NCBI GenBank assembly: GCA_016709335.1 | Contig: JADJNC010000003.1 | Span: forward strand, 124,001-188,000 | DNA length: 64,000 nt | Source of the DNA: Candidatus Propionivibrio dominans | Lineage (GTDB): Bacteria; Pseudomonadota; Gammaproteobacteria; Burkholderiales; Rhodocyclaceae | Direction of reading: 5' to 3' | Shown: positions 28,319 to 35,749 of the stretch, in pieces | Layout: every line of letters starts with the position of its first letter | How positions within the stretch are numbered: the first letter of the stretch is position 1 | Notes under the pieces: model-generated | The model's input: the letters and a program-made list of their open reading frames with translations, nothing else | What the model was told of the DNA's origin: nothing | Databases searched by the model: none | Translations under genes and position numbers: made by a program

Positions 28319-28978
28319 TCAGGTTTCGATGGGCAGGCCGCTCGCGATCCACTCGTTCACGCCATCGGTGATCTTGCTGGCGGTGAAACCCCTGGCGCGG
28401 AGTATTTTGACGGCCTCATCGGACATCAGGCAAAACGGGCCGCGACAGTAGGCAACGATGGTGCGATCCGACGGCAGGTCAGCCAGCCGTTTCTCCAGTT
28501 CAGCCAGCGGCATGGAGCGGGCAAACGGCAAGTGTCCGGCGTTGTACTCACTGGGCGGGCGCACGTCGATGACGAAGACTTCGCCCTGCCTGGCTTTCTG
28601 CAAGAGACTTTCGCGGCTTTCCGAACACAGGCTGTCGGGATCGCTGACCATCTGGGCCAGCGCCAAGCGGAATTCGACAAGGTGTTCTTCCGCGACATCA
28701 CGGAGGCTGACCCATAGCTGGGATACATCGGGTCCGCTCAGTCGATAGTGGACGTACTTGCCTTCACGTCTTGTTTCAACCAGGCGCGCTTCACGCAGAG
28801 CCTTGAGGTGGGCACTGGTCAGGCGCATATCGATTCCGGCCTGGGCAGCGAGGGTCTCGACGCTCTTCTCGCCTTGCGCCAGCAACTCGACCAACTCCAA
28901 TCGTTTGGGGCTGGACAGCGATTTGCCGATACGGGCGACGTGTTCGTAGAGGTAGGACTTGGAAGGTTTTTCTTTCAT
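28319..28978 (-). CDS. ArsR-type HTH regulator fused to a rhodanese domain
   Basis: A 219-residue fusion: an ArsR/SmtB winged helix at about 10-95 (LSSPKRLELVELLAQGEKSVETLAAQ, then LTSAHLKALREARLVETRREGKYVHYRL) and a rhodanese domain at about 120-215 (VIDVRPPSEYNAGHLPFARSMP) with an active-site loop YCRGPFC holding two cysteines. Fusions of this kind are thought to sense sulfane sulfur or thiol redox state. It is first in the minus-strand set with the transsulfuration enzyme 55 bases downstream, and probably controls this sulfur cluster (inference). Confidence 0.9.
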   Translation of the reverse strand: MKEKPSKSYLYEHVARIGKSLSSPKRLELVELLAQGEKSVETLAAQAGIDMRLTSAHLKALREARLVETRREGKYVHYRLSGPDVSQLWVSLRDVAEEHLVEFRLALAQMVSDPDSLCSESRESLLQKARQGEVFVIDVRPPSEYNAGHLPFARSMPLAELEKRLADLPSDRTIVAYCRGPFCLMSDEAVKILRARGFTASKITDGVNEWIASGLPIET

Positions 28979-29512
28979 GCGTTCAATCTAACGGGTATTG
29001 GATCGAATGTCAAAAAACGCGCTACATGTTTCCTTGCTTTTGCGAAAAATAATAAGAAGCCGCCGTTTGCTTGAGCACCCCGGTCTCCGGCTGCTACCCA
29101 ATACACAGCTGACGTAGTCGCGCATGTCATCCACTGGCCGGTTTGGCCAAGGAGTACTCATTCATCCCGCTGAACCCAGCGGCAGTAGTACCGCGCATAG
29201 CTGACCTTCAAGACTTTGAAGGCTTATCGACTCTTCAGGTCAATTGCCAGTCTTTCATATCCAAGCCAAGTAATGGGTCAAGTTTCCGCTGATGAAAACA
29301 TTGAGAGCGGGTCAATTCTGAAGTGTTGCAGCAGATAACCTAACTCAATCCATTTACCGATGCCTGGTTCGACGAATTCGGCAAGCAAAAAAACTAATCG
29401 CCCCATTCCAACCACTGAGGACAAGAGAGGGCAAAAACCTGAAACGCCAATTATCAGATTTCATGCTACCCCATTTTCGATTTAAAAAACGAAACAGCCC
29501 GCCTGTGTGAGC
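28979..29512. other. Non-coding stretch without recognised features
   Basis: About 530 bases between the ArsR-rhodanese gene and a truncated gene. Neither strand gives a convincing frame. The first 100 bases presumably contain the promoter of the sulfur cluster. Base composition is lower in GC than the flanking genes and phrases such as gggtcaattctgaagtg suggest worn mobile DNA, but I cannot name an element. Confidence 0.4.
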
Positions 29513-29983
29513 CTATTGTGGGATGGTGTGCTGATCTGACGATTTCTCCAGAATGGCCAAGGTTCCTTCGAGTTTCCCAATCCGCTCCGCGGCCCTGAGC
29601 CCCTCGTCCGCTCTGGATGCCTGTGCCATCGCCAGTTCCGCCGTTACTTTAAGGCGTTCCTTTCGAGTATATCGCACCTGCGCCTGGACCATTCGTAACT
29701 GTTCCTGGGTTTCTGCCAAACGAGACTCAAGGCCGCGAATCAAATCGCCCCGCGACTGCTCAAGTAATTGGCATTCTGATTTCGACACGGCGAGGTCGCG
29801 CTCAATCTCTTGCCGTCGTTCATCAACGGCGTGATATTCCTTGCGAAGCACAATGAGCTCGGCCTCAAGACGCGGCATCCCTTCAAGCCGGAGCTTCATT
29901 TTTGCCAATTCAGTTCGGGCACTCTCCGCGGCCTGCCGCTCTCGGACGGCCTCGCCCCGAGTCGCGCCGAGGATTGCCTCGTT
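29513..29983 (-). pseudogene. Truncated KfrA-like coiled-coil gene fragment
   Basis: An open frame of about 155 codons after a stop at 29984-29986. The product is almost entirely heptad coiled coil rich in Ala, Glu, Arg and Leu (AVRERQAAESARTELAKMK, EKERR-like continuation, LESRLAETQEQLRMVQAQV). That is the character of the C-terminal two-thirds of KfrA-type DNA-binding proteins found on plasmids and genomic islands; the N-terminal helix-turn-helix domain is absent. The 5' side is cut exactly where a second broken gene on the opposite strand starts (about 29980). The KfrA assignment rests on composition and layout, so it is tentative. Confidence 0.45.
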
Positions 29984-30485
29984 TCAGGCCATCGGCCTCA
30001 ATGCCCACGTCGACTTCCCCTTGCTGCAACGGCTCGCCCTGCCGATTACCGTGGGTAGCGTTCGCTATCCGGGCATCAAGATTCACGAGGTTCGTTTGAT
30101 CCGGCTCCTGCAGGTGCTGCTGCATGCGAGTACAACGGTAGGCGGCTGGCGTGTCAGGCAACTCCATGAGGCCTTGCTGATGAGCTTCGGCCTCTCGGCG
30201 TCACGCTACGGGCTTAACCAGTTGCGTTATGACTTGCGCAAAATATAAGGGCACGGTCTACTGGAACGGGACGGCACTCATTACGCTTATCGCCTCACCG
30301 ACAAGGGCGTGAAAGTTGCGCTGCTTTTCGTACTCTTCCACCAGCGCCTGTGTGGACCGCTGGCCAACAGTTTGTTTCATCACCGGCCCGACGCCAACTT
30401 CCAGCCCGACAGCAAACTCGAGGCAGCTTTACACAAGGCAGATGCCTCGATTCACAATGTAATTCAACTCATCGAAGCTGCATAA
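29979..30485 (+). pseudogene. Broken winged-helix-like gene with in-frame stop
   Basis: A frame beginning abruptly near 29979 (FQAIGLNAHVDFPLLQRLA) runs to a TAA at 30246 (LRYDLRKI*) and continues in the same frame (GHGLLERDGTHYAYRLTDKG, then LANSLFHHRPDA) to a second stop at 30485. The text across the stop reads as one winged-helix domain, so a sense codon was probably mutated. No start codon or 5' part is present. Family unknown to me; the pattern of a recognition helix followed by GLLERDG and YRLTDKG is DNA-binding-like. Confidence 0.6.
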
Positions 30486-30547
30486 TTGTTGAACACGTTT
30501 TGTGAAAGATTAAAATCGTAAGCATCTATGCAATTCAAGAAGTTTGA

Positions 30548-30736
30548 ATGCACGATACGGGCATTCTGACCAGCGGCACTGTGGATGGCGAGAAAAACTT
30601 CTGCCCGCGACAGGGGCAACGTCTCCCGATCAAAACCGGCTTGGTTTTGGCTCTACTGACCTGTGAGGATATCGCAACATTTCACGGGCGCGTCGAGGAC
30701 GGGTTGGTAAAGGTGCGCGACGGTCGCTGGGACTAA
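30548..30736 (+). CDS. Small hypothetical protein or fragment
   Basis: A 62-residue frame starting MHDTGILTSGTVDGEKNF. It has no strong ribosome binding site. No family is recognised, and it lies between gene remnants and the first nnrS copy, so it may itself be a fragment. The following stretch to 30880 has no evident gene. Confidence 0.25.
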   Translation: MHDTGILTSGTVDGEKNFCPRQGQRLPIKTGLVLALLTCEDIATFHGRVEDGLVKVRDGRWD

Positions 30737-30880
30737 AGAGTGTGACCCGAGGTGTGTAGATTTCATGGTTTCTTGCCGATCAGGCATGAACCAGGGTGAT
30801 CGCAAACGAAGAAGTCAAGTCAAGTGAGTGCAAAAGTGTTTGCCCGCCAATTTAAGGCCTCAGTAAATTAGTGGGTCATC

Positions 30881-32092
30881 CTAACCTGGTTTGCCGTCTA
30901 ACCGAGGACGAGTCAGTGCCGACCAATACCGCACTACATAAAGACCAAATGCTCCGGCCCAAAGTACCCCGGATAGCTCAATACTAGCCATATAATGGCT
31001 GGACGACGCGAGGCCGCCGAAAACGCGAATAATCGCCGCTGCTTGTATCAGCAGAAACATGGCAATCTCAAATCCATCGGCTACCAAAGGACGCCCGGTA
31101 TGCCCGCGGACTGTTCGGGTCATCATGCCCAGCGTCATTCCGCCAATCGCACCAACCGTCAGTGCATGTGCGGCAAACGACCCCGACAGAAGGTCCATGC
31201 CAGTCAGGCCACGTAGTATGAGATACACAACGATCCATGCATAGGCGGCATGCAGCACCCAGACTAGCGGCGTAGCCAGGGTACGCCAGGGCTTCCACAG
31301 ATAGAGCCGCCAACCATGAGCCAGTGCGCCGATCAGCGCGACCCCAGCGGTGACAGTCTGGGGCAATTGCAGAACATCTGCTGCGAACAACAGGATTACG
31401 GTGCCCAAGGCGAGTCTTTCCGCCAGCGGGTGGCGCGTCGCATTGGTGCCTGGAATGCCGTTGTTGGTAAACATCGGTATCACACGCCCACCGATGACCA
31501 CCATGATGAACAAGATCACGTCCAGCGCCAGTTGCAATCCCAGAAGGGGCGACAGTTCAAAGCTTCCACGCAAAGCCAGATGAACTGTAACTATTAGCGC
31601 ACTCATCAGCACCAGCAATCCCACAAAAAAGTAATTGCGGGTATTGCGCGCTCGCAGCAACGGAATGGCGATTGCTACCGCAATTGCGGCAGGAAATGCT
31701 GCATTGACCAGAGCAGCTGCCAGGAACCAGGGCGTCAGCACTAAAACCCTGCCTACGACCCAGAGTGCAGCCAACGCCATCAATGGCACACCACTTGCGG
31801 TTGGCTGATTCGTCCACGCGCGAACGGCCGTTAGCAGAAATCCGGCGATGACCGCAGTCGTGTAACCAAAGATCATCTCGTGGCCATGCCAAAGCGGGCT
31901 CGACAGATACCCGGGAATCAGTCCCGAGAATTGTGCGCCCCAGAGCAACACGCTGAAGGCGCTGAAAAGGCTCGCCAGCAAGTAAAACGGGCGAAACCCT
32001 AAATTCCATAATGGGAAACCCGGAGATGCCATTGGATATTCAGGCTGTGCGGGGTGATGAAGAGGTAGTTCGTTCATGGTGGAATCTGACAA
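30881..32092 (-). CDS. nnrS: NnrS family protein, copy 1
   Basis: A 403-residue membrane protein with about twelve hydrophobic segments. Family marks are PLWNLGFRPFYLLASLFSA near residue 28, PLWHGHEMIFGY (about 62-73; conserved His), GGRVIPMFTNNG (about 200-211), LTVGAIGGMTLGMMTR and RGHTGRPL. NnrS is a heme- and copper-containing protein linked to relief of NO stress in denitrifiers. It is nearly identical to the second copy at 59614-60825; most differences are conservative. The upstream 140 bases match the end of ccoG, showing this copy arose by duplication of a ccoG-nnrS segment. Its own promoter is not obvious. Confidence 0.93.
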   Translation of the reverse strand: MSDSTMNELPLHHPAQPEYPMASPGFPLWNLGFRPFYLLASLFSAFSVLLWGAQFSGLIPGYLSSPLWHGHEMIFGYTTAVIAGFLLTAVRAWTNQPTASGVPLMALAALWVVGRVLVLTPWFLAAALVNAAFPAAIAVAIAIPLLRARNTRNYFFVGLLVLMSALIVTVHLALRGSFELSPLLGLQLALDVILFIMVVIGGRVIPMFTNNGIPGTNATRHPLAERLALGTVILLFAADVLQLPQTVTAGVALIGALAHGWRLYLWKPWRTLATPLVWVLHAAYAWIVVYLILRGLTGMDLLSGSFAAHALTVGAIGGMTLGMMTRTVRGHTGRPLVADGFEIAMFLLIQAAAIIRVFGGLASSSHYMASIELSGVLWAGAFGLYVVRYWSALTRPRLDGKPG

Positions 32093-32125
32093 TCCTTTTT
32101 AGAGTGCGTTGCAAAATTCTTCCCC

Positions 32126-32266
32126 TTAAGTCATCCAGAATTTCGATTTATCATTGACTGCAACAGCAGGGTTACTTACATCACTGAATAGTGAATAGGA
32201 TCGGACTGGAGCCTGAATTCGCCGAATCTGGGTCGGCGATGACAACGACAGTCTGACTACCAATAG
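32126..32266 (-). pseudogene. Remnant of the 3' end of ccoG
   Basis: About 140 bases align with the last codons of ccoG at 60860-61000: phrases GSQT-VVIADPDSA and SGSSPILFT are readable on the minus strand, and the reading ends KFWMT with a stop. Between them are an in-frame TGA and a small indel, so it no longer codes. It marks the edge of the duplicated ccoG-nnrS block. Confidence 0.8.
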
Positions 32267-32478
32267 CACAAACTCGAAGACGAAACCAAGGCCGTTGCCA
32301 CCGCGCAGGCTGGAAAAAATTCACAACGAACGGCAACAAACCGCGCCAAAGATTGGAGAAATGCTTTTGCTGTAAATCGCCGCCATTGATCTTCAGTCTT
32401 GATGAGGATAATCCGCGAGTGCATTGGAGTTACTGCCACGTATTCCATTTCGGATAAGCCTTCAATCACACTGCCCAA
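32257..32478 (-). other. Unidentified short frame at the duplication junction
   Basis: A 73-codon frame reading MEYVAVTPMHSRIILIKTEDQWRRF in its middle, which looks protein-like, before running into the duplicated DNA near 32266. It may be the 5' part of a gene cut by the arrival of the duplicate. No family recognised. Confidence 0.25.
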
Positions 32479-32526
32479 ACGGGCTGGAATATGTCTCGGT
32501 GCAAATATAAAATTTAGTTTTTCGAT

Positions 32527-35259
32527 TTATAAAACAAGTTGCCTTGTCTTGCTAGAGCCCTGCCCCTGCAAGCGGTGGAGTTCCGTTCGACATGACCCGC
32601 AAGAGGTACCGCACTTGCGCTTGGCTTGCACGGCGGCAAGATCGAGACCGCTGGCCAGGTCAGCAACAATTTCGCTCTCGGCTACGTCAAAACAGTTGCA
32701 GACGATGCGACCGCGTGCGGGATTCGAAGTGGGTGGGGCTACGCAAGGGGCGAAAAGCCATTTACGCAGTTCCTGCGCGCTCCCCCCACACGCAATGAGG
32801 TCCATCAACCAGTCCGTGGCGCGTGTTTCGTTGCACAGCAAGGCACCGGTGAGGCAGTCGTTCTCGATCAGGGCACGCTTGGCAATACCTCGTCGGGCAT
32901 CGCTGAAAGCCAGTGCATCGGGCGTATCCAGACCCATAGCCGCAGACAGTTCAGCGAGCAGATCCGCCGTCGGCAGGGCACTGCCCGCTCCCCCCCAGGC
33001 GCGCAGGACGACTACCGTGGACTCGCGTCCGGACAGCGTCAGCGTGGCGTGATCGAAGCGGGCCAGCCAGGGTTGCAGCACTGCGTGCAGCCCGCCACGG
33101 ACTGGCAAATCGTCGCGGCGAAGCGCAACGAGTTCCCAAGCCGTGGCAAACCGCTCGACCTGTATCGCCGCGTGCTTGAGTTCGGGCTGGTGTGAAACGG
33201 GGTCGGTGACTGCCGGCATCAAGGCATTGACGCCGAGGCCGCTCATGAAGCGGCCACCCCAGTGCATCGGCAGGTAGGTCTGCGCCGGGCGCAAGCTGCT
33301 TGACGCCGCTGCACGCAGCAACAGCGAACCGCGCTTGCCTTTGACGCGCACCAGATCGCCATTGATGAGTCCGCGCCTTTCCATGTCACGTGCATTCATT
33401 TCAAGTACCGGCTCCGGTGCATGGGCAAACAGGCGCGGCACCACGCCGGTGCGGCTCATCCCGTGCCACTGGTCGCGTAGCCGGCCGCTATTGAGATGCA
33501 GCGGAAGTCGCGCGTCGGTCGCTTCGGACGTCGGGCGATGATTAACTGCCTTGAAAATGGCGCGGCCGCTGGCGGTGGGGAAAACACCGTCGCCGTACAG
33601 GCGCGGCGTTCCGGCGGCGGCACCTTCGCGCATCGGCCATTGCTGCGGGCCCTTGCTCTCCAGCACGGCATAGGACAATCCGCCGATGTCGAGGTCGCGG
33701 CCGACGGTGCTGGCACGGTGCTCGTTGAAGACGCTTTCGGCGGTGGCATAGGGGAACAGCGTCGCAGCGTCCGGCTGCATCCGGCTTTCCAGCCGCTGGG
33801 CAAAATCAACGGCAATGCGCCAATCGGCCCGCGCCTCGCCGGGCGGCGCCACAGCCGCGCGCACACGTGAAATACGACGCTCGGAGTTGGTCACCGTTCC
33901 CTCTTTTTCGCCCCAGCCGGCGGCCGGCAGCAGCAGGTCGGCGTAGGCCGCGGTGTCGGTATGCGGGCTGACTTCCTGGAGTACAACGAAGGGGCAAACG
34001 GCCAGCGCTTCATGCACGCGCGTCAGGTCGGGCAACGACTGTGCCGGGTTTGTGCAGGCGATCCACAACGCCTTGATTTCGCCGCGCTGTACGGCCTCGA
34101 ATAACTCCACCGCCGTCAGGCCGGGCCGCGCCGGTACCTCGGGCACACCCCACAGGCGCGCCACTTCGGCGCGATGTTCGGGATTGGCCAGATCGCGGTG
34201 TGCCGAAAGCAGATTGGCCATCCCGCCGACCTCGCGGCCGCCCATTGCATTCGGCTGGCCGGTCAGCGAGAACGGCCCGCAGCCGGGCTTGCCGATCTTT
34301 CCGCTGGCCAGATGCAGGTGAATGATTGCAGCATTATTGTCGGTGCCGTGGCTGGACTGGTTGAGTCCCTGGCAATAGAGGGAAAGCGCTGCCGGTGCCT
34401 GCCCGAACCAGCGCGCGGCAGTGACGATGTCTTCCGCTTTGACGCCGCAGATATCGGCGGCCATCGCCGGCGTGTAATCGCGCACCAGCGTTTTCAGCGC
34501 AGTGAAGCCCTCGGTGTGGGTGCCAATGAAATCGAGATCGCACAGGTCTTCCCAGAGCAGCACATGCAACATCGCGTTGTACAGCGCAATGTCGGTGCCG
34601 GGCTGGATGGCCAGATGCAGATCGGCCGCCTCGGCGGTGTCGGTACGGCGCGGATCGACGACGATCAGCTTCATCGCCGGCCGCGCCTTCCTGGCGTCCT
34701 CGATGCGACGGAACAACACCGGATGTGCCCAGGCGGTGTTGGAACCGGCAATCAGCAGACAGTCGGCATGATCGATGTCCTCGTAGGCGCAGGGCGGGGC
34801 ATCGGCACCGAGCGTTGCCTTGTAGCCGGACACCGCCGAACTCATGCACAGGCGCGAATTGGTATCGACGTTATTGGTCCCGATCAGCCCTTTGGCCAGT
34901 TTGTTGAAGACGTAGTAATCCTCGGTCAGCAACTGGCCGCTGATGTAAAAAGCAACACTGTCCGCACCGTGCTCGGCGATCACCTGCGCGAAACGGTCGG
35001 CCGCGAGATCGAGGGCCGTATCCCAACTGACCCGTTCACGTAGCGAAGCCTTATCGCGCCGCAATTGCGGATGTATCAGCCGCTGCGCCAGCGCCTGCGG
35101 AGTGACGGTCAGATGCAGCGTGTTGCCCTTGGTGCACAGCCGGCCAAAGTTGGCCGGATGCTCGGGATCGCCGCGCACACCGGTGATGCGCATCGCATCG
35201 TGCTCGATGATGACACCGCAACCGACGCCACAGTAGGAGCAGGTGGATTTGGTTTCCAT
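32527..35259 (-). CDS. nasA: Assimilatory nitrate reductase, catalytic subunit
   Basis: A 910-residue molybdopterin oxidoreductase reducing nitrate to nitrite in the cytoplasm. The N-terminal 4Fe-4S motif is CSYCGVGCGV...GRLCTKG (about residues 7-44). The Mo-bis-MGD core follows (SRLCMSSAVSGYKATLG with a cysteine in the ligand position, LYCQGLNQSSHGTDNN, GQPNAMGGREVGGM), then the molybdopterin dinucleotide-binding domain (LNSGRLRDQWHGMSRTG). A C-terminal BFD-like 2Fe-2S domain (IVCNCFDVAESEI, GTSCGSCRTEL) is typical of NasA. It ends the minus-strand order nrtA-nrtB-nrtD-nirB-nirD-nasA. The 178-base gap to nirD contains an inverted repeat. Confidence 0.95.
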   Translation of the reverse strand: METKSTCSYCGVGCGVIIEHDAMRITGVRGDPEHPANFGRLCTKGNTLHLTVTPQALAQRLIHPQLRRDKASLRERVSWDTALDLAADRFAQVIAEHGADSVAFYISGQLLTEDYYVFNKLAKGLIGTNNVDTNSRLCMSSAVSGYKATLGADAPPCAYEDIDHADCLLIAGSNTAWAHPVLFRRIEDARKARPAMKLIVVDPRRTDTAEAADLHLAIQPGTDIALYNAMLHVLLWEDLCDLDFIGTHTEGFTALKTLVRDYTPAMAADICGVKAEDIVTAARWFGQAPAALSLYCQGLNQSSHGTDNNAAIIHLHLASGKIGKPGCGPFSLTGQPNAMGGREVGGMANLLSAHRDLANPEHRAEVARLWGVPEVPARPGLTAVELFEAVQRGEIKALWIACTNPAQSLPDLTRVHEALAVCPFVVLQEVSPHTDTAAYADLLLPAAGWGEKEGTVTNSERRISRVRAAVAPPGEARADWRIAVDFAQRLESRMQPDAATLFPYATAESVFNEHRASTVGRDLDIGGLSYAVLESKGPQQWPMREGAAAGTPRLYGDGVFPTASGRAIFKAVNHRPTSEATDARLPLHLNSGRLRDQWHGMSRTGVVPRLFAHAPEPVLEMNARDMERRGLINGDLVRVKGKRGSLLLRAAASSSLRPAQTYLPMHWGGRFMSGLGVNALMPAVTDPVSHQPELKHAAIQVERFATAWELVALRRDDLPVRGGLHAVLQPWLARFDHATLTLSGRESTVVVLRAWGGAGSALPTADLLAELSAAMGLDTPDALAFSDARRGIAKRALIENDCLTGALLCNETRATDWLMDLIACGGSAQELRKWLFAPCVAPPTSNPARGRIVCNCFDVAESEIVADLASGLDLAAVQAKRKCGTSCGSCRTELHRLQGQGSSKTRQLVL

Positions 35260-35306
35260 GATCCTTAATAACTCAGGTAAAACCGATCGGACTACTAAAA
35301 ACGGCG

Positions 35307-35403
35307 AACCACCAAGACACGAAGCTCACCAAGGTGGCACCAAGAAAAACCATGTGAAATTTTTTCACTTGGTGAATCTTGGTGTCCTTGGTGACTTGGT
35401 GGT
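35307..35403. repeat. Inverted repeat with ACCACCAAGACAC ends, copy 2
   Basis: Starts aaccaccaagacacgaagct, centre caagaaaaaccatgtgaaat with tttttcacttggtgaatctt, ends ttggtgacttggtggt. It can fold into one long hairpin and matches the plan of 4070-4160. It lies inside the nirD-nasA gap of what should be one operon and may affect read-through. Confidence 0.7.
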
Positions 35404-35437
35404 AAATCTTTTGCCTTTCATCATCTACCAGCTGTGC

Positions 35438-35749
35438 CTACGTCAGTTGCAACCACACTGCCTCAGCCTCGACCTTGACGGCAAAGCGGCGTGCACAGCC
35501 TTTGTCCGGCGCCACCGCCTGACCGTCCTTCAGGCCAAGTTTCCAGCCATGCAAGGGACAGGTGACCGTATCGCCATGGACAATGCCCTGGGACAGCGGA
35601 CCGCCCCGGTGCGGGCACTTATCGCGCAGAGCGAAGACCTGATCGTCTGCACTGCGGAAGATGGCGATATCGCCTTGCGACGAGGCTGCGATACGGCTGC
35701 CCAGCGGCGCAATGTCGGTCAGCAGGCAGACTCTGATCCAGTCGCTCAT
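35438..35749 (-). CDS. nirD: Assimilatory nitrite reductase, small subunit
   Basis: About 103 residues from the ATG at 35749, which overlaps the nirB stop (ATGA), so the longer upstream frame is a read-back into nirB. It is a Rieske-type 2Fe-2S protein: CPHRGGPLSQG and CPLHGWKLGLKDG supply Cys-His pairs. It works with NirB in NAD(P)H-dependent reduction of nitrite to ammonium in the cytoplasm. Length matches the family. Confidence 0.93.
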   Translation of the reverse strand: MSDWIRVCLLTDIAPLGSRIAASSQGDIAIFRSADDQVFALRDKCPHRGGPLSQGIVHGDTVTCPLHGWKLGLKDGQAVAPDKGCARRFAVKVEAEAVWLQLT

